Origin: Lachnospiraceae bacterium
GTDB taxonomy: Bacteria; Bacillota; Clostridia; Lachnospirales; Lachnospiraceae
Direction of reading: 5' to 3'
DNA: 64,000 nucleotides
Assembly (NCBI GenBank): GCA_024405115.1
Contig: JAKSPD010000004.1
Coordinates: 34,257 to 98,256 of the forward strand
This document shows, piece by piece, positions 1-8,926 of the stretch (its first letter is position 1; every line of letters begins with the position of its first letter). Below the pieces are notes generated by a model that worked only from the letters and a program-made list of their open reading frames with translations, ran no database searches and had not been told where the DNA came from. Both the position numbers and the translations under genes were made by a program.

Positions 1-111
1 CTTTCCGCGCTTAAGGTCAAACGTAACTCCGTTTACGGCGTTTACGATCTTCTTTCCTACTTTAAAACGTGTTTTGAGGTCATTAACGCTTAATACGATA
101 TCCTGTTCCAT
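1..111 (-). CDS. Oligopeptide ABC transporter ATP-binding protein, N-terminus only (OppD/DppD-like)
   Basis: Only the first 37 codons lie in the window; the gene runs off the left edge. The reading begins MEQDIVLSVNDLKTRF and continues into a V-x-G-V-x-F-D-L-x-x-G stretch, which is how OppD-type ATPases start before the Walker A motif. The ATG at 109-111 is preceded by a strong AAGGAGG site that overlaps the stop codon of the upstream permease, so the two are translationally close. It would be the fourth gene of the leftward peptide-transport operon. The family assignment rests mainly on context, because no ATPase motif is visible here. Confidence 0.8.
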   Translation of the reverse strand, partial: MEQDIVLSVNDLKTRFKVGKKIVNAVNGVTFDLKRGK

Positions 112-122
112 CAAAGACCTCC

Positions 123-1022
123 TTAAATCGAAGTCGGATCGAGCACGTCACGAAGGCCGTCACCGAAGAAATTGATACTTAAAACAAAGAGTGCGATCGA
201 TAATCCGGGTGCAAGCCATAATGCTGGCATTGTCTGGATTATGTCAAGACGCTTTGCTCCGTTTATGATGTTGCCCCAGGTAACTGCTGTTGAAGGAACG
301 CCCATTCCGAGGTAGCTTAAGCCTGCTTCCGCAAGAATGTATCCGGCTACCGCCAGTGTCGCATTAACGATAACAGGCCCCAGGCAGTTGGGGAGCATAT
401 GGTGGAACATTACCGAAAAGCCCTTTATTCCGTTTGCACGGCAGGATTCAATGTAGGGCTCCTGCTTTAATGAAAGGATACGGCTTCGCACGATACGCAT
501 CATTCCCGTCCATCCTGTTGCTATGAATATGATAAACAGGTTTGCGGTGCTCTGACCGGCAAGACCCACGAAAAGCAGTATGAGAAGATACTGCGGGAAT
601 ACTGAGAAAAGTTCTCCGAATGCAACAAGTATCTTGTCGACTGTTCCGCCGTAATAGCCTGCAATACATCCGAGTATGGTCCCGAGAAGCGTGGCACCCA
701 GTGCCGATACGACTCCGATAAGTATTGAAAGTCTTCCGCCGTAAAGTATACGGGCAAAAATATCACGTCCGGTCCTGTCTGTTCCGAGAAGATGCTCCGG
801 TCCGGGAGGAAGTCCTTTCTCCGACATATTGATATAGGACGGATCATACGGTGTAAGAAGCGGTGCAAAAATCGCAGCCATTATCATAATGAAGAGAATG
901 GTCGCCCCTATGACTGCCATGCGGTTTGAGAGGAACTTCTGAAGATTTCGCTTCTGAAGCGAGCTTTTTCCGGCCCTTTCAAGCGCCTTCGCTTCTTTTT
1001 TTCCGTTTTTTATATCACTCAT
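123..1022 (-). CDS. Peptide ABC transporter permease, OppC/DppC family
   Basis: Inner-membrane permease of a peptide/nickel-type ABC importer. The 299 residues match the family's usual length. There is a cytoplasmic N-terminus rich in Lys/Arg, a first membrane helix around residues 37-58, and the GTDxxGRD motif near residue 79 that typifies OppC-type subunits. The BPD-transport core follows, with an EAGLSYLGMGV segment near residue 232, and the C-terminus GDGLRDVLDPT is also family-typical. It lies 11 bp downstream of the OppB-like gene and would form the heterodimeric channel with it. The transported peptide class cannot be told from the sequence. Confidence 0.93.
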   Translation of the reverse strand: MSDIKNGKKEAKALERAGKSSLQKRNLQKFLSNRMAVIGATILFIMIMAAIFAPLLTPYDPSYINMSEKGLPPGPEHLLGTDRTGRDIFARILYGGRLSILIGVVSALGATLLGTILGCIAGYYGGTVDKILVAFGELFSVFPQYLLILLFVGLAGQSTANLFIIFIATGWTGMMRIVRSRILSLKQEPYIESCRANGIKGFSVMFHHMLPNCLGPVIVNATLAVAGYILAEAGLSYLGMGVPSTAVTWGNIINGAKRLDIIQTMPALWLAPGLSIALFVLSINFFGDGLRDVLDPTSI

Positions 1023-1033
1023 AAGCTCCCTCC

Positions 1034-1993
1034 TTAATCAAGACGCACTCTGGGATCCAGCAGTGCGGTAAAAATATCAACAAGGTTGCTGGCCACAAGG
1101 GTTACTATAGCCACTATCATCGTGGTTATCATGACCACCGGCATATCTCCCGATGAAATGGCATCAAGGATCATGCTTCCCATTCCGGGATAGTTGTAAA
1201 CTGATTCAACAACGACCGTACCTGAAACAAGCATGGGAAGACGGAAGCAGAGAAGTACCATTATGGGAGTAAGCGCATTTCTGAAAGCATGCTTCACATT
1301 TACCTTGAACTCTCCCAGGCCCTTGCTTCGTGCCGTCTTTATATAATCCTTGTTGAGCACGTCAAGCATTGAACCTCTCGTATAGCGTGTCATGGTCGCA
1401 AGAAGAGAGATACTTAAGGTAAGTACCGGAAGCACAAGGTATTTCACTCTTGAAAAAGCGCCTGTCTCGCCTGCGCTCATTCTTCCTCCTGTGGGAAGCA
1501 CTTTAAGAGTAAGTGCAAAGAACAGAATGAATACTATTCCGAAAAAGAAATCCGGCACGGAAATTCCCAGAATACTTAAAGTTGTAAGACCGTAGTCAAC
1601 CGGCCTGTTTTTTCTGATCGCCGCAATAAATCCAAAAAACATTCCGAAAAGATTTGCGAAAAGGACGCCCCATATTGCGAGCTCGATTGTATAAGGAAGT
1701 CTGCCTGCAAGCATTTCACGAATGTTTGTGCCCTTGGACAGTGAATATCCGAAATCACCTTTTAAAAGTTTTCCGGCCCAGCTGAAATACTGAACGACAA
1801 GAGGCTTATTCAGTCCCAGGCTCTCTCTCAGTGCCTCAAGCTGCTCCGGTGTCATTTTCGCCCATGTGTCCGGTGAGACCGATCTTGAGATCGGATCGCC
1901 CGGAAGGGCCTGAAGTGCAAAGAAAATTATGAGCGAAATGACGATTATCTTCGGTATCATTGCAACTATTTTTCTTGCTATATACTTTAACAT
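1034..1993 (-). CDS. Peptide ABC transporter permease, OppB/DppB family
   Basis: Second permease subunit of the peptide importer. It has an N-terminal membrane helix (about residues 8-28) followed by the ALPGDP motif and a long periplasm-side-equivalent loop typical of OppB, and ends with DPRVRLD. I chose the ATG at 1991-1993 because AAGGAG (2002-2007) is 8 bases upstream. A TTG two codons earlier is only 2 bases from that site and is less likely. The product is 319 residues, close to the usual 310-340. It follows the binding-protein gene after an intercistronic terminator-like hairpin, which probably lowers permease expression relative to the lipoprotein. Confidence 0.93.
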   Translation of the reverse strand: MLKYIARKIVAMIPKIIVISLIIFFALQALPGDPISRSVSPDTWAKMTPEQLEALRESLGLNKPLVVQYFSWAGKLLKGDFGYSLSKGTNIREMLAGRLPYTIELAIWGVLFANLFGMFFGFIAAIRKNRPVDYGLTTLSILGISVPDFFFGIVFILFFALTLKVLPTGGRMSAGETGAFSRVKYLVLPVLTLSISLLATMTRYTRGSMLDVLNKDYIKTARSKGLGEFKVNVKHAFRNALTPIMVLLCFRLPMLVSGTVVVESVYNYPGMGSMILDAISSGDMPVVMITTMIVAIVTLVASNLVDIFTALLDPRVRLD

Positions 1994-2014
1994 ATGCAAT
2001 GCTCCTTAACTTTG

Positions 2015-2050
2015 AAAAAAGTCACGCCGCAGCCAATGCTGCAGCGTGAC
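2015..2050 (-). terminator. Intercistronic hairpin with U-tract
   Basis: On the minus strand a GC-rich inverted repeat (2021-2050, arms GTCACGC-GCAGC / GCTGC-AGCGTGAC) is followed by six T residues (2015-2020). It lies between the binding-protein gene and the permease genes. Such partial terminators commonly raise binding-protein mRNA over permease mRNA; that role is inferred. Confidence 0.75.
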
Positions 2051-2074
2051 ACTGCTGATTAACCTTTTAAATGA

Positions 2075-3802
2075 TTACTTGATTTCCCAGTTTACAAGAT
2101 CCCAGTCACCGTACTGTCCGATTCCGTTGAAGAACTTATCCGGAATTGCAAGCTTATTCTGGTTGTAAACAACTACGTTGTTAAGTGAATAGATACCGAA
2201 CTCGTAAACGTTCTCCTGACCTGCAACCTGAAGAGCATCAGCTGCTGCCTTTGCATCTGCATCGTTGGTAGCTGTCTTGTAAGCTGCCCAGAGGTCATCA
2301 AAGATGGCTCCTCTTTCCTCTACTGCGTGAAGCATTGTGTAGTAGGACTCTGAAGTGATCTCATGATAGTACTGGATGGGGTCAAGGTTTGATCCGCCGC
2401 AGTAAACCATATCGAAGTTGCAGTCTGTGTAAAGCTGTACGCCGAGATCTCCTGTAAGAAGATGAGCTTCTGCCTTAACGCCTGCATCTGCGAGGTTCTG
2501 AACGATCATATCCATGATGTCGATGGTGTTCTGGTCGTTGTAGTAGTAAGCAATGTTAAGCTCCTGGCTGTAGTCGAATCCTGCAGCATCAAGAAGGGCC
2601 TTTGCACCCTCTACATCACGCTGGAATGCGGGGATAGCACTGTTGTACATTGCTGAATTTGGATTAACAAGTGTTGTAAGAGCTACTGACTGTCCGTTGT
2701 AGCATGATGCTGCAGCTTCTCTGTCGATAAGCATTGAGATAGCCTTACGAACATCGTTCTTCTTGATATCCTCATGTACATTTCCGTCTGCACGCTCTCC
2801 GCAGTTGAAGAGGAAGAAACGGTAGTATGTGGATGTGATAACGGGAGCTGCCATTTCTGCATTCTGAGCGCAGATGTTCTTTGCTGCCTCAATATCATTT
2901 ACGTTGTTGCCGTATGCGAAGTCAACATCTCCTGCGATAAGTCCTGCTACAAGAGCATCGCCGCCGCCTGTCTGGTATGATGTGAAAAGAGCCTTCTGGA
3001 TCTTTGACTGTCCGCCGTAGTATGTCTCGTTGGGAACCATTGTGAAGTAGTCGGGGAATGATACCTCATCGATCTTCCAGCAGCCTAAACCAACGGGCTT
3101 CTTCCAGTAATCCTCATAAGTCTCAAGCTCTTCGGGAGCAACATCTCCGAGAAGGTGCTTCGGAAGAATGTAAATTCCTGAAACATTAAGAGCGAAGCAA
3201 CTGTTGGGGCTTGTAAGCTTGAAGATTATCTTGTTGCCGTCAGCAGTTACGCCTGAAAGCTCCTTTGCGCCGTTAGACTTGACATCGTCATAACCTTCAA
3301 CATCAGTAAGCTTTGCTCCGAAGTTTGAAACGGGATCTGCGATAGCAGCCCACATTGAGAAGAGAACGTCATCAGCTGTGAAAGGCTCACCGTCTGACCA
3401 CTGAACGCCTTCTCTTAATGTGTATGTGTATGTAAGACCGTCAGCTGAAACCTCATAATCCGTAGCAAGCTTCGGGATGTATGTTCCGTCGCCTACGGGG
3501 ATATTAAGGGGCTCCCAGAGTGCAAATACACCAACGTGCTGCTGGTCTCTGTGCGGTGACTCAAACAGAGTATCGATACCGTTTGCCTGTGTCCACTGGA
3601 ACTTTGCTACCGGTACTTCTGCAGGAGCTGCTTCTGTTGCTGCAGCTGCTGTCGTTGCAGCTGCTGTCGTTGCTGCCTGTGCTGCAGCAGCTTCGGTTGC
3701 TGCTTCTGTTGCGGGTGCTTCTGTTGCTGCCGGCTCTGAGGCACATGCTGCAAGTGAAACTACCATAAGAGCTGCAAGTAATAAGCTGATAAGTTTTCTC
3801 AT
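2075..3802 (-). CDS. Peptide-binding lipoprotein of ABC transporter (SBP family 5)
   Basis: Extracellular solute-binding lipoprotein that delivers peptides to the OppBC-like channel. Residues 1-19 are a lipoprotein signal peptide with lipobox LAAC, so Cys20 would be lipidated and anchored outside the membrane. Residues about 21-65 are an Ala/Thr/Glu/Pro linker with many repeats of AATEA/AATTA type. The rest is a typical family 5 fold, with the characteristic YTYTLREGVQWSDGEPFTADDV segment near residue 130 (shown here as key residues) and a late GGSNLDP region. The length of 575 fits OppA/DppA. It is the first gene of the operon. Ligand specificity is not determinable. Confidence 0.93.
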   Translation of the reverse strand: MRKLISLLLAALMVVSLAACASEPAATEAPATEAATEAAAAQAATTAAATTAAAATEAAPAEVPVAKFQWTQANGIDTLFESPHRDQQHVGVFALWEPLNIPVGDGTYIPKLATDYEVSADGLTYTYTLREGVQWSDGEPFTADDVLFSMWAAIADPVSNFGAKLTDVEGYDDVKSNGAKELSGVTADGNKIIFKLTSPNSCFALNVSGIYILPKHLLGDVAPEELETYEDYWKKPVGLGCWKIDEVSFPDYFTMVPNETYYGGQSKIQKALFTSYQTGGGDALVAGLIAGDVDFAYGNNVNDIEAAKNICAQNAEMAAPVITSTYYRFFLFNCGERADGNVHEDIKKNDVRKAISMLIDREAAASCYNGQSVALTTLVNPNSAMYNSAIPAFQRDVEGAKALLDAAGFDYSQELNIAYYYNDQNTIDIMDMIVQNLADAGVKAEAHLLTGDLGVQLYTDCNFDMVYCGGSNLDPIQYYHEITSESYYTMLHAVEERGAIFDDLWAAYKTATNDADAKAAADALQVAGQENVYEFGIYSLNNVVVYNQNKLAIPDKFFNGIGQYGDWDLVNWEIK

Positions 3803-3833
3803 TTTCTTTCTCCTTTTTTTATTTACGCTTTCC

Positions 3834-3849
3834 GGTACATTTCTGTACC
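3834..3849. promoter_or_regulatory. Perfect palindrome upstream of the peptide-transport operon
   Basis: GGTACA-TTTC-TGTACC is a perfect 6+4+6 inverted repeat 32 bases upstream of the binding-protein start. Its symmetry and position suggest an operator or an mRNA-leader hairpin for the leftward operon. No regulator gene is adjacent, so the binding protein is unknown. Confidence 0.35.
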
Positions 3850-3995
3850 ATAATCGTCAATATTTATAATAAAGCACTTTATTTGTTTTTTCAAGTTGGC
3901 ATAAATGACAACGGAATCAAATCTATGTCTCAAACTGCAAGTGTTTTTTGATTGAAAAGGTGGTATATTGTCCAAAAAGAACTTAAGGAGTCACT

Positions 3996-6722
3996 ATGAG
4001 CATCTCATATGAAAAAAGATCCTTTGAGGATTTCAGAAAAGGCACCTTCGGAAACGGAGGCAAAAACATTTATGTTTCCGCAAAAGGTGTGCTTCAGCGT
4101 ATCTATAATTATGATGTTACCGGAAACGGTTATCCCGATATCCCCATGGGCAACAGCCACGGCATGGGAGAACGCCCTGATGTAAGGATCATATCCGAAG
4201 ACGGAAACGGCGGCTTTTCCTTTAAGGCTTTTCCTTCGGAGGGAAGCTTTGATGCCGTTTCTTATGACCTCTGCGGAGACGGATTTGACGACCTTGTGAT
4301 TGCCTGCCAGAATAACGGAACCCATGCGGACGGTGTGGCGGTCATCTACCACGGAAGTGACTGCGGACTCTCCATGGATTACCGTGAGGAACTTCCGGTC
4401 CCGGATGCCATCGGTGTTGCCGCCGGACGTTTTGACGGCAAAAAGCCGGCTCTTGCCTTCGTCTGCGGCGGATTCCTCCGCGTGTTCTATCAGGACGAAC
4501 GCGGCTTTGACATGATCGTCTTTCAGGATATCGATATTTCCGCTTCTTCAGGAGCTGCCGCCGATCTTGACGGTGACGGATACGATGACCTTTACCTGAA
4601 ATGCACCGATGGTTCCGCATGCATTTTATGGGGCGGACCCGACGGACTCAACAAAGGCCGCATGACAAAATTTGCCAAGGCCGATCCAGAACCAGCCATC
4701 GGAAGAGGAACCACCGCCACGAGACGCGCCCATTCATTCGGTTGGAGGTGCGCCGTTTTAAAACAGGACGGGAAAGTTCTTGTTTACGCGGGTGGAAAGC
4801 ACGCTGATTTTTACAGCTTCACAAAAGAAAGAAAGGCTGTAAAAGAATTCACGGTTTCCACTGGTAATTCCGTGTTTGCACTTAACGGCCCATTTACCTC
4901 GGCAGATAATGACGACCTTGTCATTCTGACAGCTGACGGACTTGATAATGAGTCTGCCTGTGTCCTTTATAAGAACTGGGATAAGAGAAAGAAAATCTCA
5001 TTTAATATAAGAGGCGCTATTACCGGAAGCTTTGCCTCCCTGAAATCAGGAAATGTCCTGGCGGTTGCCTGCCGCGGGGACAGCATCCTTCATACAAAAC
5101 CTTCCTATATCATAAGCTTTGAAAACAAAAAGGCGGAAACGGTCCTTTCCTTTGACGCCCATGAGCCCGCACGTCTCGTTCCCGGAAAGTATAACGGGAA
5201 GGAGACGGAGATTGCCGTGATCGACCATGAGTCCGGCCGTGTAAACGGTGACGAGACGGCAAGGGTATATGTCGGAGAGCCCGACGGATATGATCCGGAA
5301 AGATATATCGGCCTTCAGGGAAGCGCCGCCGTGGACATGCACTTTGTGGACCTGAACGATGACGGCCGTACCGATGTCGTGCTCACAAACTGCTCGGAAA
5401 ACGCACCGGCAACCGATCCCGGAAGCTTTATCTACTATCAGGATGAAAACGGCCTTTCCAATGACCGCCGCACCATTCTTCCCACGGTCAGGGCACACGG
5501 CATGGCCATCGGGGATTTCCAGAAACGCGGATATCTCGACATCGCCGCAGGCGGATTATGCAACCGTGAAATCCGGATCTTCCGGGGAGGGCCCGACGGA
5601 TACTCCATGGAAAACTCCTATGCAGTGGTAATGGGACCGGATGACGGAAACTACAGGCCCACCATAGGAAACGTTTTCAGTGAGGACATGGTATGGCCGG
5701 AGGGCGAAAAGGAGCTTGCCTGGACGCACGGAGAGATAAGGTGGCTCGGAACGGCGGACCTTACCGGAAACGGATGGCTCGACCTTTTTGTCAGCTGCAT
5801 CCAGATGCCTTACATCCTCATCTACCTCGGAGGACCGGACGGATTCAAAAGTGACCGCTTCCTAAAGTTCAATGCTCCCGGTGCCATCAACTGCACGATG
5901 GCAGACCTCAACAAAAACGGCTATCTTGACCTGATCCTGAGCCACCATTATATTCAGGCAAAGAAGAGTTACTATGAAAGCTATGTTTCCATTTACTGGG
6001 GCGGACCGGACGGATTCAAGGAGAGCCGGAAGACGCTTCTTCCCACGCACTGCGCAAATGCTGTCACGGTGGGAGACTTTAACGGAAACGGATGGCTGGA
6101 CATCTATGCCACCTGTTATAATAACGGCCGCGAACGTGACCTTTTAAGCTGGGTGTTCCCGAATGACCGCGGCCATTTCAACTACCGTGACCGTTATCCC
6201 ATCTACAACCATTCCGGTTCCGGCTGCATCGCGGGAGATTTCAACGGCGACGGATATACGGACCTGATCATCGCAAACCATAAGGATACCGGAAACCACA
6301 CCTGTAATTCCTGGATTCTCTGGGGCGGACCGGACGGATTAAAGGAAGACCGCCGTACGGAGCTTCCTTCCGCAGGCCCTCACGGACTGGCGACGGTTCA
6401 TCCCGGCAACATCATGGACCGCGGTCCTGCCGAATATTATGACAGCGAACCTCTTCCGGTTCCGGTAGGCACGGAAAAGATGACCGTAAGCTATGAAGGC
6501 GAGCTTCTTGGAAAAGGTTATGTCAGGCTTTATATAAAAACCGCCGCTACTGAGGAGGCTCTTATCCTTACTGAATGGGCGGAGACTGAGGCGGGAAGAA
6601 CCACGAACATAAGTGAATTCCTTAACGGAAAGAATGGATATGCACAGTACCGTCTTGCACTCTGCGCCCCCTGCTCTGCGGGAAATGTAAGAATTAATTA
6701 TGTAAAGGCAGAATTTATCTGA
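3996..6722 (+). CDS. FG-GAP/VCBS-repeat beta-propeller protein, no signal peptide
   Basis: A 908-residue repeat protein. At least nine calcium-loop motifs of the form D-x-(N/D)-G-(N/D)-G-(Y/W/F)-x-D are visible, for example YDVTGNGYPD, ADLDGDGYDD, GDFNGNGWLD and GDFNGDGYTD. Five are followed about 20-30 residues later by a (W/L/R)GGPDG(F/L/Y) strand. This is the integrin-like FG-GAP propeller pattern. The last ~130 residues (from about 775) lack repeats and look like a separate beta domain. Proteins of this type are usually exported, but the N-terminus MSISYEKRSFEDFRKG has no hydrophobic signal. A good AAGGAG site precedes the ATG. A terminator follows immediately, before a carrier gene. Role unknown; binding of a saccharide or ligand would be speculation. 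Confidence 0.85.
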   Translation: MSISYEKRSFEDFRKGTFGNGGKNIYVSAKGVLQRIYNYDVTGNGYPDIPMGNSHGMGERPDVRIISEDGNGGFSFKAFPSEGSFDAVSYDLCGDGFDDLVIACQNNGTHADGVAVIYHGSDCGLSMDYREELPVPDAIGVAAGRFDGKKPALAFVCGGFLRVFYQDERGFDMIVFQDIDISASSGAAADLDGDGYDDLYLKCTDGSACILWGGPDGLNKGRMTKFAKADPEPAIGRGTTATRRAHSFGWRCAVLKQDGKVLVYAGGKHADFYSFTKERKAVKEFTVSTGNSVFALNGPFTSADNDDLVILTADGLDNESACVLYKNWDKRKKISFNIRGAITGSFASLKSGNVLAVACRGDSILHTKPSYIISFENKKAETVLSFDAHEPARLVPGKYNGKETEIAVIDHESGRVNGDETARVYVGEPDGYDPERYIGLQGSAAVDMHFVDLNDDGRTDVVLTNCSENAPATDPGSFIYYQDENGLSNDRRTILPTVRAHGMAIGDFQKRGYLDIAAGGLCNREIRIFRGGPDGYSMENSYAVVMGPDDGNYRPTIGNVFSEDMVWPEGEKELAWTHGEIRWLGTADLTGNGWLDLFVSCIQMPYILIYLGGPDGFKSDRFLKFNAPGAINCTMADLNKNGYLDLILSHHYIQAKKSYYESYVSIYWGGPDGFKESRKTLLPTHCANAVTVGDFNGNGWLDIYATCYNNGRERDLLSWVFPNDRGHFNYRDRYPIYNHSGSGCIAGDFNGDGYTDLIIANHKDTGNHTCNSWILWGGPDGLKEDRRTELPSAGPHGLATVHPGNIMDRGPAEYYDSEPLPVPVGTEKMTVSYEGELLGKGYVRLYIKTAATEEALILTEWAETEAGRTTNISEFLNGKNGYAQYRLALCAPCSAGNVRINYVKAEFI

Positions 6723-6734
6723 TGTATAATGAAT

Positions 6735-6770
6735 GGCAGGCCTGCTTTAAGACCTGCCTTTTATTATTTT
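6735..6770 (+). terminator. Rho-independent terminator after the FG-GAP gene
   Basis: GGCAGG (6735-6740) pairs with CCTGCC (6753-6758), followed by TTTTATTATTTT. Its position just after the stop codon argues that an open frame starting at 6722 is not the true start of the next gene. Confidence 0.75.
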
Positions 6771-6787
6771 GGAAAGAAATCGTAAAA

Positions 6788-8002
6788 ATGATCAGGAAGA
6801 ACCTTAAAATCTACTATATACGTGGTGCTCTCTACAGCATTGCAATGCTGTTTTTCGCCGGCGGTCTGACACAGACATTTCTGCTCGAGGCCGGTGTCAG
6901 TGACCACCGCGTTTCCATATATGTGGCCGTAATGCAGGTGGCTGAATGCGCTGCAATGATCCTTGTATCAGGTCCGCTCGAAAAGAGGACGGACCTGATA
7001 CAGCTCTATGGCCGCTACCATCTTCTGCTGCTTCCCATGGCTCTTACAATGATCATTGTATGCTTTTTCCCCGGCATGGGGGCAGGGGCTGTTTATACCC
7101 TCATGATGATAGGTGGCGTACTCACGTACATCGCCATAGGCTTTATTGGAATACTTGAATACAAGCTTCCTTATCTTATCATTAACATGAATGAATACGG
7201 AAGCATCATGGCTGTCGGAACAGTTGTTACCGGTGTTGCGACACTGACCTCGTCTATGCTTATATCCGCAGTGGTAAAGGGCAGGGATTTCATATCCGTT
7301 ATCGGCTATTTCATAATCCCCGCTGCACTGATGGTGATTATTGTCAGCAGAATGACGCTTGATTACCGCGAAGTAAGTGTGAATGCCGCAATGACGGCAT
7401 CATCCGGAAAAAAGATCAACCTTCTGAACTATAAACCGTTCCAGCTGCTTGCGCTTCCAAACCTTCTTCGCGGATTCTCCACCGGAACCTTCAACCTGTT
7501 TACTACCATAGGATATCACCTTGGATTCATTGACACCGTGACGGCTACATACATGGTAACCATAGGAAACATCGTTATCTTTGCAGTGGGCATCTTCTAT
7601 CAGAAGGCAGCCAAATGGCATAAGGACACGCTTATTCTGCTGATAGCCGGTTTTCTGATGCTTGTCGTTATGCCGCTTGCCTTTATCGGCGGAAATGTAA
7701 AGTTTTTCCTTTGCATGTATGTTGCTGCATTCTTCCTTAAAACCATTTTTGAATATATTTCCCCCGTTGCAATCGTTCCCATTCTTGATTATGAGATTGT
7801 GGGACAGTTTACCGCATGGCGTTTGTCCCTTTACCTTGCGGGCATTGCCCTTTCGGGTGTTCTTGCCATCCCCATGGTGGATGCAATGGGAGTCATTCCC
7901 GCAATGATAACCAACGGACTCTGCTTTGCTCTCAGCGGTGTCGCTTATTATGTTGTCGTTAAATCACTTCTTAAGGAAAAACAGAAGAATAAGTCAGATT
8001 GA
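6788..8002 (+). CDS. Major-facilitator-like membrane carrier
   Basis: A polytopic membrane protein of 404 residues with about 11-12 hydrophobic segments spread over its length, the usual count and size for MFS carriers. The first residues, MIRKNLKIYYIRGALYS, lead straight into helix 1. I chose the ATG at 6788 because upstream in-frame starts fall in the preceding terminator. The spacer GGAAAG about 11 bases upstream can serve as a ribosome site. A charged loop EKRTDLIQLYGRYH after helix 2 resembles the short cytoplasmic 2-3 loop of MFS proteins but is not a clean match to the motif A consensus. Substrate unknown; co-orientation with the FG-GAP gene may be coincidental. Confidence 0.7.
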   Translation: MIRKNLKIYYIRGALYSIAMLFFAGGLTQTFLLEAGVSDHRVSIYVAVMQVAECAAMILVSGPLEKRTDLIQLYGRYHLLLLPMALTMIIVCFFPGMGAGAVYTLMMIGGVLTYIAIGFIGILEYKLPYLIINMNEYGSIMAVGTVVTGVATLTSSMLISAVVKGRDFISVIGYFIIPAALMVIIVSRMTLDYREVSVNAAMTASSGKKINLLNYKPFQLLALPNLLRGFSTGTFNLFTTIGYHLGFIDTVTATYMVTIGNIVIFAVGIFYQKAAKWHKDTLILLIAGFLMLVVMPLAFIGGNVKFFLCMYVAAFFLKTIFEYISPVAIVPILDYEIVGQFTAWRLSLYLAGIALSGVLAIPMVDAMGVIPAMITNGLCFALSGVAYYVVVKSLLKEKQKNKSD

Positions 8003-8115
8003 AGACAAAGAATCTTGCCCCATTCTTTTCCGCCGCGCTCACCCGGACATAGGTAATATTCTTTCCTTTATATGCCATCTGACGATGTTCCTCCTGTATA
8101 TCAGTTCAGCGCAAT

Positions 8116-8294
8116 TTATCCCTTTATATATTTGGCATTGACATACTTTGTGGCTCTGGCATTTCCCAGTTTGACAATAGAGTTTGTTTTCACCATCCTG
8201 CCGAGCACCGATTCCACAGTTGTCGGACTCACATCCCGGAGAATATCGCATATTTCTGCACAATTATATGCAGATACCCGGCTTCGAAGCAGTT
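8116..8294 (-). pseudogene. C-terminal remnant of a Fic-like protein
   Basis: In the 600-base stretch between the carrier and the toxin gene (8003-8606), the minus strand holds an open but start-less segment. It reads SRVSAYNCAEICDILRD, then VSPTTVESVLGRMV, and ends KYVNAKYIKG at a stop codon at 8116-8118. The VSPTTVE-x-x-LGRMV and G-x-A-x-x-KYV pattern resembles the winged-helix tail found behind Fic domains. An in-frame stop lies just upstream and no Fic core (HPFxxGNGR) is visible, so I read it as a decayed fragment. The rest of 8003-8509 shows nothing else I can support. Confidence 0.4.
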
Positions 8295-8509
8295 ATCTGC
8301 CATTGATTCGCCAGGAAACCTTGCGGCTGTTCCCGATTTTCCTCATTCGGCTCTTATTTATTCATTTAGATTCTATAAAATATACCGGTTTTTGCAAGTT
8401 CATCTACACCATACCCTAATTGACGCAACAGGAGGCAAAATAAGGAAAGAAATGCTCTGTTAACTGCGATGGCTGTCGGGGCATCTTTTATGCAGCAATT
8501 AACTTAAAA

Positions 8510-8584
8510 TTTACCTATAAGGTTAATTGCATAAATTGACTTCAGAAGCGATACGTGTTAGTATATATTTACCTGATAGGTAAA
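8510..8584 (+). promoter_or_regulatory. Promoter and paired operators of the higBA-like operon
   Basis: A sigma-A-type promoter, TTGACT (8536-8541), 17-bp spacer, TAGTAT (8559-8564), is flanked by two related inverted repeats. The downstream one is perfect (TTTACCT-GAT-AGGTAAA, 8568-8584); the upstream one has one mismatch (TTTACCT-ATA-AGGTTAA, 8510-8526). This layout is what autorepression by the antitoxin's helix-turn-helix domain would use. Confidence 0.7.
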
Positions 8585-8606
8585 TCTTCTGCAGGAGAGT
8601 GGCTGA

Positions 8607-8903
8607 TTGAAAATTACGTACAAGAGCAGTAAACTCGAAAAAGTGTGTACGGACATTAAGGTCGCTGAGAAAAAATACGGCACACAAATGGCAGAAAAGA
8701 TTGATATGCGTATTGGAGAAATATCGGCAGCGGACACGGTGGAAATGATGGTACAGTTCCACATTGGACGTTGTCATACATTAACTCAAAACAGAAAAGG
8801 TCAGTATGCCGTAGACCTTGTCCATCCGTATAGATTAGTATTTGAAAAGCATGGAGACGAAATTCAGATAGCTCATATTTTGGAAATCGTTGATTATCAT
8901 TAA
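8607..8903 (+). CDS. higB: HigB-like toxin (RelE superfamily)
   Basis: A 98-residue protein directly upstream of an antitoxin with an XRE domain. The toxin-first order, size and pattern (R-x-x-D-L-x-H-P-Y-R-L-V-F near residues 70-80 and a terminal I-x-x-I-x-D-Y-H) are those of HigB-type ribosome-dependent mRNA interferases. The start is a TTG with a GGAGAG site about 8 bases upstream; no better start exists. The C-terminal His that HigB/RelE enzymes often use is present. Activity is inferred from family, not shown. Confidence 0.8.
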   Translation: MKITYKSSKLEKVCTDIKVAEKKYGTQMAEKIDMRIGEISAADTVEMMVQFHIGRCHTLTQNRKGQYAVDLVHPYRLVFEKHGDEIQIAHILEIVDYH

Positions 8904-8926
8904 AGGAGAGCAAAGGAGGGTTAACT

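Noticed and set aside
3477..3869. Plus-strand Ala/Val-rich open frame opposite the lipoprotein gene
   Set aside because: It is the mirror of the Ala/Thr-rich linker codons of the binding lipoprotein.
8072..8419. Plus-strand open frame of 115 codons
   Set aside because: No ribosome site or recognisable protein; the opposite strand holds the better-supported Fic-like remnant.
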